From Gnetum montanum (Eukaryota; Streptophyta; Gnetopsida; Gnetales; Gnetaceae): a stretch of DNA of 56,258 nt. The position numbers were made by a program, and so were the translations under genes. Numbering within the stretch: the stretch's first letter is position 1; each line of letters begins with the position of its first letter. Positions 1-10,700 of this stretch are shown in pieces. The DNA is taken from assembly GCA_015680685.1 (NCBI GenBank), contig MNCI01018185.1:32166-88423 (forward strand). The letters run 5' to 3'. A model generated the notes under the pieces. That model was not told the origin of the DNA. It was given only the letters and a program-made list of their open reading frames with translations, and searched no databases.

Positions 1-1240
1 TCCAAGAGCTTATTAAGTGGGTAGCAAAAGAAAAAGGAGAAATAGCTAGATGGGAGAGTGTTGAAAAATATCAACAGGACCAAAATCTCAACTTAACAAA
101 GGTCCATGATCATAAAAAGGAGAAATCAACCAATCTCAAGGTGGAAGAATCATCTTTGCCAATACAATAATCATTAGAAGAATTCAAGGCAAAGATCAAT
201 AAGACATTGGAATGGATGTATCAAAAGTGTGGAGAATATATCAAAAATATTGGAGATAGAGTTTTGACAACCCAAGAAGCGGGACAAAACATTAGACAAT
301 CAGAAAGAAGGGATAAAGAAAATAAGTGCTCAACTACCAATCATACTTATGAATGCAACATATGCTTGTACGATCACCCCAAAGGCCAATGCCCAATATT
401 GTTACATCTACATGAGCATTGGGGAAACATGTTACATCCAGAGTTCGTACAGAGATACTGTGTTCGATCACAGTGGCAACAATCCTAGTCGTGGACCCTT
501 AGACTGGAGGCACCCTTCATATTATCCGAACCCAAATGCTTATCAAGTTCAACATCCTATTTTTCCAACTGGGCCATTGCACTTTATCTCACCATAGTAC
601 TATTCTCTATAATACTATCAGCCCATACCTCCAACATGACCACCACCTTGTGCACCTTATAGTCCTCCTAACTTTCAACATTCTCATCCTTTCCCTCCTT
701 CCATAGTGCCACCAACTGTTCCTAAGGTACCTGCACCACCGCAATAGCCCACAAACAACACTTGTGCTACTACCACCAACAATAGTGAGAAACCTCCTCA
801 ACATCCAAAGTGTCCCTTCTTTAAACATGGTCGTAAGAAGGGACAACATAATTCTGAGGCCACTACATCGTACAACTCAGCACAAGTTCCACACTGTGGT
901 GCACCCTTACCTTCGAATCCAACACCTCATGTAACTTTAACAGGGCCACCAACTCACACTCCAACAACCATACGGCCTAATGAACAAAACCATGGGAGGC
1001 ATCATCCTAATCCTTGCATACCATGTAATGGTCCCAAATATCATAGTGGGTCAACTCGCTATCCAGGAACTACATAGTATAAAGTGCCCCACTATGCTTA
1101 TTATGATCAAGTGTGTGAACCCCGAGAGGATAAGTATAGACCAGCCCCAATACTTCCAATATGCAAGGATCCTTATCTTTAATTTATTAATCCTTGCCAT
1201 ACTCAACCATTTAGTTATGGGGGATATCCCCCATTCTAAT
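1..1240 (+). pseudogene. Element A gag, C-terminal part, broken
   Basis: Gag is the structural protein that packages element RNA. The first codons (QELIKWVAKEKGEIARW) match the equivalent part of gag in elements C (about 26040-26100) and D (about 37970-38030). A CCHC-like zinc knuckle follows at about 352-393 (CNICLYDHPKGQC); its spacing is C-x2-C-x3-H-x4-C, one residue shorter than the canonical x4. After that comes a Pro/Thr/Asn/His-rich tail that changes frame and contains several stops, for example at 486-488 and 595-597. The reading ends in GGYPPF-stop at 1240. Element B has the same GGYPPF-stop ending, so gag in this subfamily closes on its own stop instead of running on into pol. The copy is not functional. 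Confidence 0.75.
1217..1234. repeat. 18-bp perfect palindrome at the end of gag
   Basis: ATGGGGGATATCCCCCAT is perfectly self-complementary and encodes the last residues of gag. Its centre is GATATC, the core repeated in the LTR arrays. The identical palindrome is at 56078-56095 in element B. Confidence 0.7.
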
Positions 1241-3083
1241 AACAAGTATGATTAATAAATATTTTTCAGTTTTCTTTAATTTTACAACTTTTTGTTTTCC
1301 AGTTTTTCATTTTTCAACTTTTTGTTTTATCTTTTCATGTTTTTGTTCTTTTTACGTTTTTTTGTAAGTAATCTCGTCTATGAATAAAACACTCATGTGG
1401 ATTGTTGGTTGAGGTGTGTTTTATGTTATTAAGTCATGAGTGATCAATTATTCGGAACAGTGAGCCCATTACATCCACTTATCCACTCTACAAATAAGAG
1501 GTTCTTTTTTGAGGGTACAGTGATATTCTTGACATTTCTAAAACTTAAAATTAATTTTGTGTTCATTGTACCTAGAATGAAGAAGGATGGACCAAGAGGG
1601 AATGATTAGGGTGTGACATCAAGGGGACTTGTGGATTCTCTTTGGTGACGTTTGTGGAAGTTATCATGCAACGTGGTCATACTAAGATCCTTGTAGATCT
1701 AATGAAAAATGGCAGTAAGAGTAATCAAAAGGGCACTTGAAAATCAAATGCTATTCTAGGGGGTCCCACTGGAAAGACATGCATCCATGCCTGAAGGTTG
1801 GCGGCTTCTCTAGATTTAGTAAAGGTCAAAAGAAAGAAGAAGAAAGAAAGAAGAAAAAAACAAAGTGCCACAAAACAAAAAAATCACTCGTCCCTTGAAC
1901 TAAATGCCAAGTGATCATATGCCTTGTTGTTATGGTACTCTCATAGTTGCTCATCATGGGATGAAATAATGTGATGTCACTATTTAGAGGAATGGACTTG
2001 GTCCTGATCTTGGAAAGACGGGTTAATGACACGTTAATCATGCTTTACATGCAGGATTCACTGTGCCCTAGGTCAGTTACCTCATGTCCCAATCTCTACG
2101 ATTCCTTGCTATAGTTCGTCTCATCTCACTATTCGTGTAATTGTAGCTCATGTCTCGTATAGCATAGAATTTTCATCTCATTCTAGTGATATTTACATGT
2201 GTGTGTTTTGTGGAGTTAGTGCGGATTACATTTAACCCTTCTAGTGCCCACGGACACTTTAGTGTGATTACACGAGGGCATTATAGGTTGGAACTTGCTT
2301 TGGGGAGGACCCACTTGTGTAATCTTTTGTAATTTTCACTTATGACATAGCTCAAACACACCATTTCTTACCCTTAACATATTGCCAACAATTTTCTTTC
2401 CCTTATTATCATCACATAGCCTTTTTCTCTACCATTTGAGGTCCTTATTGATAAATTCCACATTATCATAATTTTCGTGCCTTCAGAACTAGTTGAATTA
2501 CCCTAAAACCCTATAACAATCGTCCAAATGTCCTTAGTTTACATCGTTTAATTTCAAAAACAAATATTAAAAATTTGGTACGTTCTCTAAGTGCCCTAAC
2601 TTGGATGAAAATATATATACGTGACCTCCCCGCAACAGTTACCATCATTTTCCACTATTCACGCGAGGGAGTTTTTCGAATTTTTTCTCTACAACTTACG
2701 ATTGTGAGACCCTTGTTTTTATCCCTATGTCTTACTCGTTGGTACTCCGATTTTCATTCCGTCTAAACCTACTTGACCCCAGAGTGTTTAGCTTAGTCGT
2801 GGGGGAGGGACACATGCTGAATAGTGCATAAATGTTTTGAAATTCATCATCACCTGAAGGACACATTTAAGGGTAAATAGTTCTAAAATTAAGAATAAAA
2901 TGTGTCAAAAACAATTTCATCCCCTTAGCTATACCAGAAAATTAAATTTGGAGGCCACCTAAGCAAAGAGGACTCAACACTATAATCTTTTAGGGACATG
3001 TTCTTCCAATAATTAACATCACACATAAATAAAGTAAATCTATTAAGGCAAGTAATAAGGTATAACCTAACTTTGGTAACAAC
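1241..3083 (+). other. Element A region between gag and accessory ORF
   Basis: No long ORF is open here. The stretch starts with a T-rich run (1260-1365), contains a purine tract (about 1826-1861, AAAGAAAGAAG type) and a TATATATA box at 2612-2619, and aligns by eye with 53870-55850 of element B in the opposite orientation. Conserved blocks include 1612-1735, 1955-2110 and 2605-2800. Conservation may only reflect common descent of two copies of one family. Confidence 0.6.
2612..2619 (+). promoter_or_regulatory. Possible internal TATA box, element A
   Basis: TATATATA sits about 500 bp upstream of the accessory ORF start, at the same place as the TATATATA box of element B (54344-54351). In B a GATATC array lies immediately upstream; in A no array is left there. 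Function is inferred only. Confidence 0.3.
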
Positions 3084-3114
3084 CTTACTAACGATTGGTC
3101 CCATGTGATTGCAG
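3084..3114 (+). promoter_or_regulatory. Predicted branch point and 3' splice site before the accessory ORF, element A
   Basis: CTTACTAAC at 3084-3092 is an ideal branch-point sequence, and GATTGCAG ends at 3114, directly before the ATG at 3115. Branch A to AG is about 23 nt, a normal distance. Element B keeps both signals (TTACTAAT and GATTGTAG), so the accessory ORF is probably read from a spliced RNA. Confidence 0.5.
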
Positions 3115-3710
3115 ATGACCTCGAAACGCAGATAACAAGAAGGTCCTACTCAAGGTGCTATTGAATGAGCTCGGAGAGGTGGAAGACAAGGTCCTGCCAA
3201 ACAACATGTAGAATAGGAGGAACAATCATTCAGAATTCATTAATAAGATCCTCCTATCATACAGTCTGAGTAGGCAGAAGCAGGAGATACCCTCTCTGAA
3301 AGTGGTGCCTAGTACTTAGGGAAATGTACCAATTTTGGCACAATTAAAAAGAAGGAACCATGGTTAGCAAGTGTGGTGTGACTATTAACTTCTTTGTTCA
3401 AGCCATTTTGGAAGTATTAAACCTTCCGAATACAGGGCCAAAGGTTGCTTAGAACCAGTTGGACACTTTTAGGATCGAGCAACTTAATAAACTATTGACA
3501 GAGAATAAAAGGGTGGCGAATGAAAAAGAGAAGGTTGACTGGGATGCCTCTATGGCACAAGCACAAACTTACGCACATGCCAAGGCACTCAAGGCCTTAC
3601 AAGAGGAGAAACTCCAGGCCATACTTCGACGCCATCAAATTCTAAGACTTGGAGCGCAAGAAAAGGAAAAGACACCTATGGAGGAGTCATTACCACTAGG
3701 AACTACATGA
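3115..3710 (+). pseudogene. Element A accessory ORF (aORF), internally deleted
   Basis: Same gene as the long accessory ORF of element B (51280-53839), shortened from about 2.56 kb to about 0.6 kb. The start (MTSKRR, then Arg/Gly-rich) aligns with the B start. Fragments of the globular N-terminal part follow (around 3295-3450, LNLPNTGPKV). The longest open piece, at 3459-3710, is a Lys/Glu/Gln-rich coiled coil and ends GAQEKEKTPMEE...LGTT-stop, matching the B ending GAQDKGKRPMEE...LGTT. One deletion joins KALQEE directly to KLQAILRRHQ, where B has more than 700 bp between the matching sites; both B sites read EE then K, so short homology may have guided the loss. Stops and frameshifts make it a pseudogene. 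The function is unknown. Confidence 0.6.
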
Positions 3711-3882
3711 GTTCCACCATTTTGTAATCATAAGATTATCTTTTGTGTTTTATCTCACTCCACAATGTGGCATCATTTCATTTCTTTTTCCAGTTAATAA
3801 TCCCATACCTATCTACTATGTAATCAATGAAGCTTGTTCTCTTTGTAACTTGAGGACGAGTTTTTATTTAGTTGTGGGGGTA
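3711..3882 (+). other. Element A 3' leader and polypurine tract
   Basis: The stretch runs from the aORF stop to the LTR and ends in GTGGGGGTA (3874-3882), the polypurine primer for second-strand synthesis. The same G-run touches the 3' LTR in elements B, C and D. Confidence 0.7.
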
Positions 3883-4698
3883 TGATGGGACACGATATTG
3901 CATGGGTCACGATATCACATCTTCCCTTGCGATATCGCATACGTGATATCGCAGTCCACCGTAATGTCTATAAATAAGGAGTAGCTCTCCCTTGTTTATC
4001 ATCTAGTTTAGTTCCTTAGTGAAGCTTTGGCAGTTTTCCCCTTCCAGAGATAGATTATTTTCCAATGTCTGCTCGCAGTGTGGGGAATGTAATTGTATGA
4101 CATCCTTTATTCGAGTGTGACGTACTTGGACACGTACATGACCAGAAATAAAGATCGAGATTACTTCATCATTGCAGCATTCACTTTTGTTATTTATTTA
4201 ATTGTTATTTATTACTTTCCTAATTAGTCTCTCTCACCCTTATCTCCTAGTAATGCGGAATGAGTACGACTTGATTACAAGCATTTAAGTGTGACTACTT
4301 GGTAACCCAGTGGCGTACCTAGGCTCTGCACTTGGTAATCCTAGTGGTAGTCATGCACGAAGTTCAAGATGTATACGGATAATCAAGGAATGGCTGCTCA
4401 TGGCACTTAAGGCTAGATTAGATTCTCTTACCCGTTCCCTCCTAGCTTAGCATAGTTAATATTACTTTCCACTAGCTTTAGGAGTAGTGTTAGAATTAGG
4501 AACACATCATACACCTCACTCTAGACTAAACCATACGTGACAAAGCTAATACTAGTCCAAGTGGGAAGACAGCAAACTGTGACCTAAGGTTAATGATCTA
4601 GGTACCACAACTAGTCCGTCTGCAGAGTTCGACCGAATCATGCATGAAAAAATTCGTATTCGTATGGTTGAGTGTAGGGGTATCTCAACCACTCATCA
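3883..4698 (+). repeat. Element A 3' LTR (816 bp)
   Basis: Begins TGATGGGACACG just after the polypurine tract and ends GTATCTCAACCACTCATCA. The terminal block (TGGTTGAGTGTAGGGGTA...CACTCATCA) is shared with every LTR of this group in the window. It is closest to the solo LTR E, sharing the run GTGACGTACTTGGACACG and the following AAATAAAGATCGAGATTAC. An AATAAA signal lies near 4147-4152 within the probable R region. Confidence 0.92.
3891..3976 (+). promoter_or_regulatory. GATATC array and TATA box of LTR A
   Basis: Four GATATC or GATATT cores lie between 3893 and 3953. The last two are exactly 14 bp apart with GCATACGT between them. A TATAAATA box follows at 3969-3976. This is the likely core promoter of the element; a role for the palindromes as protein-binding sites is inferred. 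Confidence 0.65.
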
Positions 4699-7209
4699 AT
4701 TTATATCAATAAAGCTTAATATAGTGCAATAAAGATTCCTACTTCTATTTTATCCACTAGAATGCAAGGCATGCAAGGTGTTGACTGAAGCCATGCAAAT
4801 AGGGGTGGGGAAAGAAAAGATGCATTTGGAGCTATAAAGCTATAGATCCTCCATTGATATGGGTGGACCATAGGTATTTCCACTTGAAGCACTAATACCA
4901 CTTTAGAACATAACCCAATGGGTAGTATAGTACAGTCTCAACCCATCCTATAGAGTGAGGATGGGGATGTGAGACTATTATGAATATAAGATTTACAACT
5001 TTTATTTTCCATTTTTCAAAGTATCGATGTTACATTAGTTCGACATTACATAAGGAGACTTCATATCAAGGGAATTATTAAGCAAGGATACTTAATAAAT
5101 ATTTCCATTAATTCCATCACCAATATAGGTTTCTAGGAAACTAAAAGGTTGTAACTTAATAGACTTTGATGGGGGACCTAGTTGTTTAGGACTTATGTTC
5201 CTATTTTCAAAGTCACTATTTTGCTAAGAAATAACCATATGAATATGATTATTACTTTAATATTCATATTCATATTCATATTCAGTTCTTTGCATTCAAG
5301 TTGGCAAGCATAGGCTCATGTGTAATGTAGTTACTTCAAGTGTACACAAGTAAGTCCTTAGTTGGGTCCTTAATTTGGGGCGGGGGGGCGGGGGAGGGGG
5401 CCGATGGGGTGGGGGAAGGGTTCTTAGAATGAGCTTAGGATTGAGTGGTTGATTAGTATCAAGGTTTTGGCTCTACTCTTCATTAACCATGTAATTAGGC
5501 CTCTTAACATTAATTTCTTGTCTAGTTTGGTTGAATGCATTATACTAGTCAAGTGCAAGCCATGATACTGAACTAACTTCTTGCCACATAAGGGCTCTTC
5601 ATGAAGCCATTTCTCTTATGTTGGAAAGGCCAAACACTTTCCTTTATTTTGGGTGCTTTGCTGATCAAGGATCAACTTGACCTTAGCCTGTTACCTAGTC
5701 CCCATGTGCCTTAGGTTACTGAATAACATTGAATGAGTTTATGAAATGTAATTTGTTACCTAGTAGTGGCTTATAATTGGTGTAAGTACTATATGATAGT
5801 ATTGCACATTTGCTTTGACCAAGGAAGCATGAGGTGAAGTGTGACTCTTTTTAGGGTACATGTAGCTTGTTTACCCATTTTGATACTAGCTAGAGGACTA
5901 AAGTACCAGCCAAAGATGTAATTATTTTCTATCAAGTGCTTGGCTATGATCCTTATTGGTTAAGGTAAAGGATTCATTACATTGGTTAATTACAATGCAT
6001 TCCTAGTGGGAAATCAATCTATTCTATATACATAAATTATGGTATGGTAGCATATAAATTCATTAGAGTATAAGAAATGCTTGTTAATATAATGATAGAA
6101 TTTAGCTAGGGAATGATCCCTACATTACCCTGATTTCCCTCCCACTAGATGACTTTATACATCAGAAACACTACAGAATGTTCAAGTGACAAAAAGCTTT
6201 TTTGAAGCAGATTTTGTTCATCCTCAATTTTTCTTTCAATTATAAACATGTCTTCCTTCTCATTGGTCCCTTGTTTTTGCTAAGTATGCAATAGGTTGCC
6301 CATTTTTTTCTATCACTTTTATGAGAATTAATTGTACTTGGACTTAAACTATAGTGATTTCTTAGTGTAGTGGCTAGGGTTTGCATATAGTAATGGGCAT
6401 CCTACACAACATCCAAAAAATAGCCTACCCATTCATCTTCTTAGTAGTGTTCATTTATCAAAAAATTATAAAATAGTTAGATATTAGAAGTAGGATAGGT
6501 GATGAACATTGGGTATTCCCTACAACCAACCATACGAATCACTAGCATGTACACATGATCTGGTTGAATTCTATAAGCTACATTTTACCTAAGTGGCCAA
6601 TATTATTAGATGGTGAAGGACATTGTTACTAGTTGTTATCTTTCCAACCATCACTTGTGTTAACTTGTTTCTAGGGTTAAGTGTGATTGAGGTGTACGAT
6701 ATTTATTTTTATAAATTTTTTATTATTTTCGACTTCTACAAAATGATTAAATATAGGAAGGTTTAATATTTAAATTTAATAATTAATTAATTAAACTATC
6801 CTAAACATGGAGCATTTTTTTCTACTTTTTGTACACATTGTGAACATATATTAACACTATTGGATTAGCAAGTGTCTATTGCTAGGTGTACTAGGTATCC
6901 ATTGTTGAGATTATTAAGTGTTAATATATTATGCTCGAAGTGGTTTGACTTAAATTACTTACAAATTATAATATTAAATGTTTAATAACAAGAAAGTAAA
7001 TTGCATTTAAAGTAAATTACTGAAAAGTAAAATTAAACTAATCCAAGTGTTGCAATGGATAGAAGAAATCTTGATTTTATTGTTGTTCATGCAATTGTGT
7101 CTAGGTACATGCTACACTTGAATAAAATACCATATAATTAATTTGATTCAAGCTATGGGAACTTAGAGGCAAAAGTTTACTAACCTCTATGGAAAGAAAC
7201 TGCAAGTGT
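4699..7209. other. AT-rich DNA without recognised genes
   Basis: No supported gene. It contains a short TATTCA microsatellite (5261-5284), a G-rich run (5377-5420) and otherwise unremarkable AT-rich sequence. Confidence 0.5.
5377..5420 (+). repeat. G-rich run with G-quadruplex potential
   Basis: Seven or more G-runs of three to seven bases in 44 bp, separated by one to four bases, within AT-rich surroundings. The pattern fits a four-stranded G structure on the plus strand. Confidence 0.6.
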
Positions 7210-7214
7210 AACTA

Positions 7215-7778
7215 TGTTGCCATGATATTGTCTAGCACCCTAAGAAATTCACTAAGATCTAATGGATCTGGGGCGGAAGACTTGGAGAATATGCCTTTAA
7301 ACAACCAAGAAACCTCTAGAAGGAAGTGAGCAACATAAAAACTTCTTAAAAAGTGAGAGTACACCTTAAGAAGAACCTCTAAACTCCAAATTAGGACTTA
7401 GCAAACAAGTACACTAGCAACCCTGTAGACATCATCGATGGAAGGGGAGAAAATGCACCTACAAGGGGAACCTCATTCTCAAACCCCTCATGATTTGGTA
7501 TAAGGTTTGAAAAGGCATCACACCAAAACTATTGAATCATAGTTCCTAAATATTTATGACCACCATAGAATTAGGGCCATGTAGTTCTCCATGTGAGGAT
7601 ACTATGAAAAGGACTTAGAGAAGGATGAAATAGGAGGAGTCTTGTTGCTAGCTTAGTGCCATCAAGTTGGGATGGGTTTTCTAACACTTGAGTACCACTA
7701 GGGTATATTAGAGTGTTTCACGATCCCCAAACCATGGGGAGAGACCAAGAGAATCTCCATCTCGAGACCTCTCTCATA
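7215..7778 (-). repeat. Element F 3' LTR
   Basis: Aligns along its length with 12978-13545, for example at CTAAGATCTAATGGATCT, GACTTAGCAAACAAGTACAC, GTAGACATCATCGATG and TAGAATTAGGGCC. Many substitutions and small indels separate the copies, so the insertion is old. The outer edge is uncertain by about 15 bp on the left. Confidence 0.8.
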
Positions 7779-10700
7779 ATTCTCCCTTGCACAAAAGAAG
7801 CAACATCCTTAGAATAGAGCCTAGGATAACTTTGAGAGTATCCTTTGAGTATGGGTTTGGACCTCATCAACTCTAGGGAGTCCCTCAACTTAGTTGATAG
7901 TAGTCTTGAAGGAAGGTACCAACCCCAACACTTGATACGTCCTTCCATCCAAGGCCTTGCATGAAACACAAAGGATACTTAAAGGAACCCAAAAACTTTC
8001 CCTACTTTATGACAAGAGGGATAAGTCCAACCCAAAGAGCTAATGTTTCCAAGGCATCCCCTAGATCCATCTCTTATTGAGTCTAGAGACTTATCTTCCT
8101 ACATAGATCCATACCTATGTAAGAGGATGCACTCCTCTTTCACAAGTCCATCCAAGTTCTGTCTTGAATGGCTTCTCAACACCCATTAATTCCCTTGAGT
8201 TTTTTTTCTTTTTTTTTCATCAATTTTGAAGGCTCACCAAGATCATTTTCAACCTAGTGATGGACTTGGAAAACCATAGCCAAAGGAGAGAACATGCTCC
8301 AAAAATTTCATGTCTCGACAAGCATATCAAGCTTGCCAAAAATCCAGGTTCTACATCTAGCAGCAAGTCCCATTGCATCTTGTTGGTTTATCCATCTATG
8401 TTTTGGATCATCACATCTATACCTCCACATATTTTTCTTTTCTTTTCCTACATCAACATTAGTTTAAGTTGGTAGGAAGGGAGTTGAACATGCTTTCCCT
8501 TTGAAACAAGGTTCAAAGGCTGATCCCTTGAATCTAACCTTGTCGTCCATAGATGCACCAAAACTACAATTCAAGTTTCATCATCTACCATTATAATCTA
8601 CATTTGTAGAAAAAGAGGAGATCCAAAAAAAATTTAGAAAACTTCTCCAAGATGCTATCCTTGCTTCATGACATTGTTCATCAGTGGCACCTCTTTCAAA
8701 CTTGTCTATCATCAACATTGCTAACTCAAATGCTTAAACAAGTGGAGGATGGGTTGGAAAGCCAACCTCAAGATAGTCCTCCATAAACACATCTCATGCC
8801 AACCATAGCCACATGATCCATTACAACCATTATGTCCCATTTATGGAAAAGGATCAGCTACACTTACATATTATAGCCTATCCTTCCCACTTCGAGAGGT
8901 GGGAGAAACACCATTTTATGAATGCTTAGTTTAAGGAAGCATGTAGAATCACCTCTGAGGATAATTACTATCATGAATTTTTGAAGGAACATCTAGGTTC
9001 CTAGAATCTAAACTTTCCTACCATGCTAGGAATAATTATAACTCATGATCAACACCTTTCATTGGATTTTTCAACTGAAAGGGAAGATACTTTTTATGAG
9101 GTTTCTTTTGTAAGCAGAGACAACACCTTGACTACACCATTGTCATGATACATGTAGAAGTAGTCCACATAGCCAAAAAAACTGTATTGTCAAATTGATA
9201 CCAGTTGAGGGAAGACATAGGTTTATAGGTCTTACCCACATTCGACTCCACTTCATAGGTCGACTTTAAAATCCAAAGAGTTCATCCCTCAAACTTTCCT
9301 AGAGAGGGGTTTCATTTCATGATAGGAGGTATGGGTTTTCATTTCATATATACTAGTCCCTTCCATTTACAATAATTGTGGTGCACAAGGACACACCACT
9401 ACCTATTATTATTGGACCCAATCAACAAACTCGAGAGTCATCAAGAATAGTTTGCCCATAGGAGCATTAGGTCCTTGAGAAAATTTGGAGTCACAAAAAA
9501 TGGGCATCACCATCATCAACTACCAACTTAAAATAATCCAGAATTCATCCCTAAAGGATTTACAATAAGGGAGGCCTACCAGAGAACCCCAACAAGAAAG
9601 TTCCTTTTGATCCCCAAAACTAAGAGAGAATATATGAGATCATACCTTGCTTACAAGAGAAAAGGTATATACATCAAATCTACATCAACTGCATGATCTC
9701 ACAAAGGAGATTTCATGAATTTGAATACAGTAGCCAAATCCTATCTCTAAAAACTAGCCTTGAGAGTTTAGACACTTTGGACCACTATTTGGAACAAGTT
9801 CCAAATATCAATTGCTTTCAAATCCTAGCTAGAAGAAAAACTATCTTGATACAACCCGTAGTATTTTGTCAAAAACTAAAGAAGGTATCCATTAGAATGG
9901 AGAATGGACTATGTCATATCACTAGGGAGTTAAAGTGCTTGATCATTGTATCCCACTAGAGAGGTTGGGACATTGAAATAATCAATGATACACTAGAGAG
10001 ATGGGGTGATACTCCATAGCCCATAAAAGTACCATAAGCCCCCAATGATGAGAGCATAGGCTCAAGTGTTTTTTAGCACATAGATGTCCATTATGCAAGG
10101 CCTCCAAGAGAAATCAATGATTTCCATAACTATGCACTATTTGTTCAAGGATGGACCATCATTCCAATGCTTATAAGACCTAGCCCAAAGACCACATCCA
10201 ACCATAGAAGATGGAGTCTAGGTGTCGCTACCCATAACTCAACTCTACATCGCAATCAATCATGGATGCATCACCTTTGATTTGAATATTTAGTCTACCA
10301 TTTTGATTCACATGGTTAGCATGAACCACCCGCTATCAAGATCAAGTTCATCAAACCAACTTGTTTGAATTGTGGGCTACATTCCACGATCAATCACCCA
10401 TGAATAAGATTTCTACTAATTAGGGAACCTGAAAGGAAGAGTTTCACAACTTATCCTATCTTAAGAACACTCATTGAAAGACCTACCATCAAGGTATGCC
10501 AAGATCACCAGAATACAAAGCATCAGTTTGAGAGCATCACAGGTAAGAACATGTCCTAGCCTTCTTATTATAACACTGTTTAGAAAAATAGGATCTACCA
10601 TAGGGCTTTTAGAAGATCTCATATCAAGGAATAGAGGCCACTTTCAAAACATAGAGAGAAGGCACTTAAAGGATAAGCACAAGGAAATATAGTACATCAA

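Larger units (their letters stand above)
1..4698 (+). mobile_element. Element A: pol-less Athila-type LTR retrotransposon, 3' part
   Basis: The window opens inside gag of this element and it ends at a complete 3' LTR. In order it holds a broken gag (1-1240), about 1.85 kb with no recognised product, a shrunken accessory ORF (3115-3710), a polypurine tract and the LTR (3883-4698). Protease, reverse transcriptase, RNase H and integrase are all missing between gag and the LTR, so it could move only with enzymes supplied in trans. Element B at the other end of the window has the same layout on the opposite strand, so the missing pol is a property of the subfamily and not only of this copy. The 5' LTR and the 5' target duplication lie outside the window. 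Assignment to the Athila group rests on shared LTR ends with element C, which has Athila-like pol. Confidence 0.88.

Noticed and set aside
3891-3955. CRISPR-like interpretation of the GATATC arrays
   Set aside because: Units are 6 bp with 8-bp spacers, lie in plant LTRs and have no associated genes.
9140-9175. Possible RT motif YVDY on the minus strand of element F
   Set aside because: The second Asp is absent and no other RT motif lies at the expected distances.
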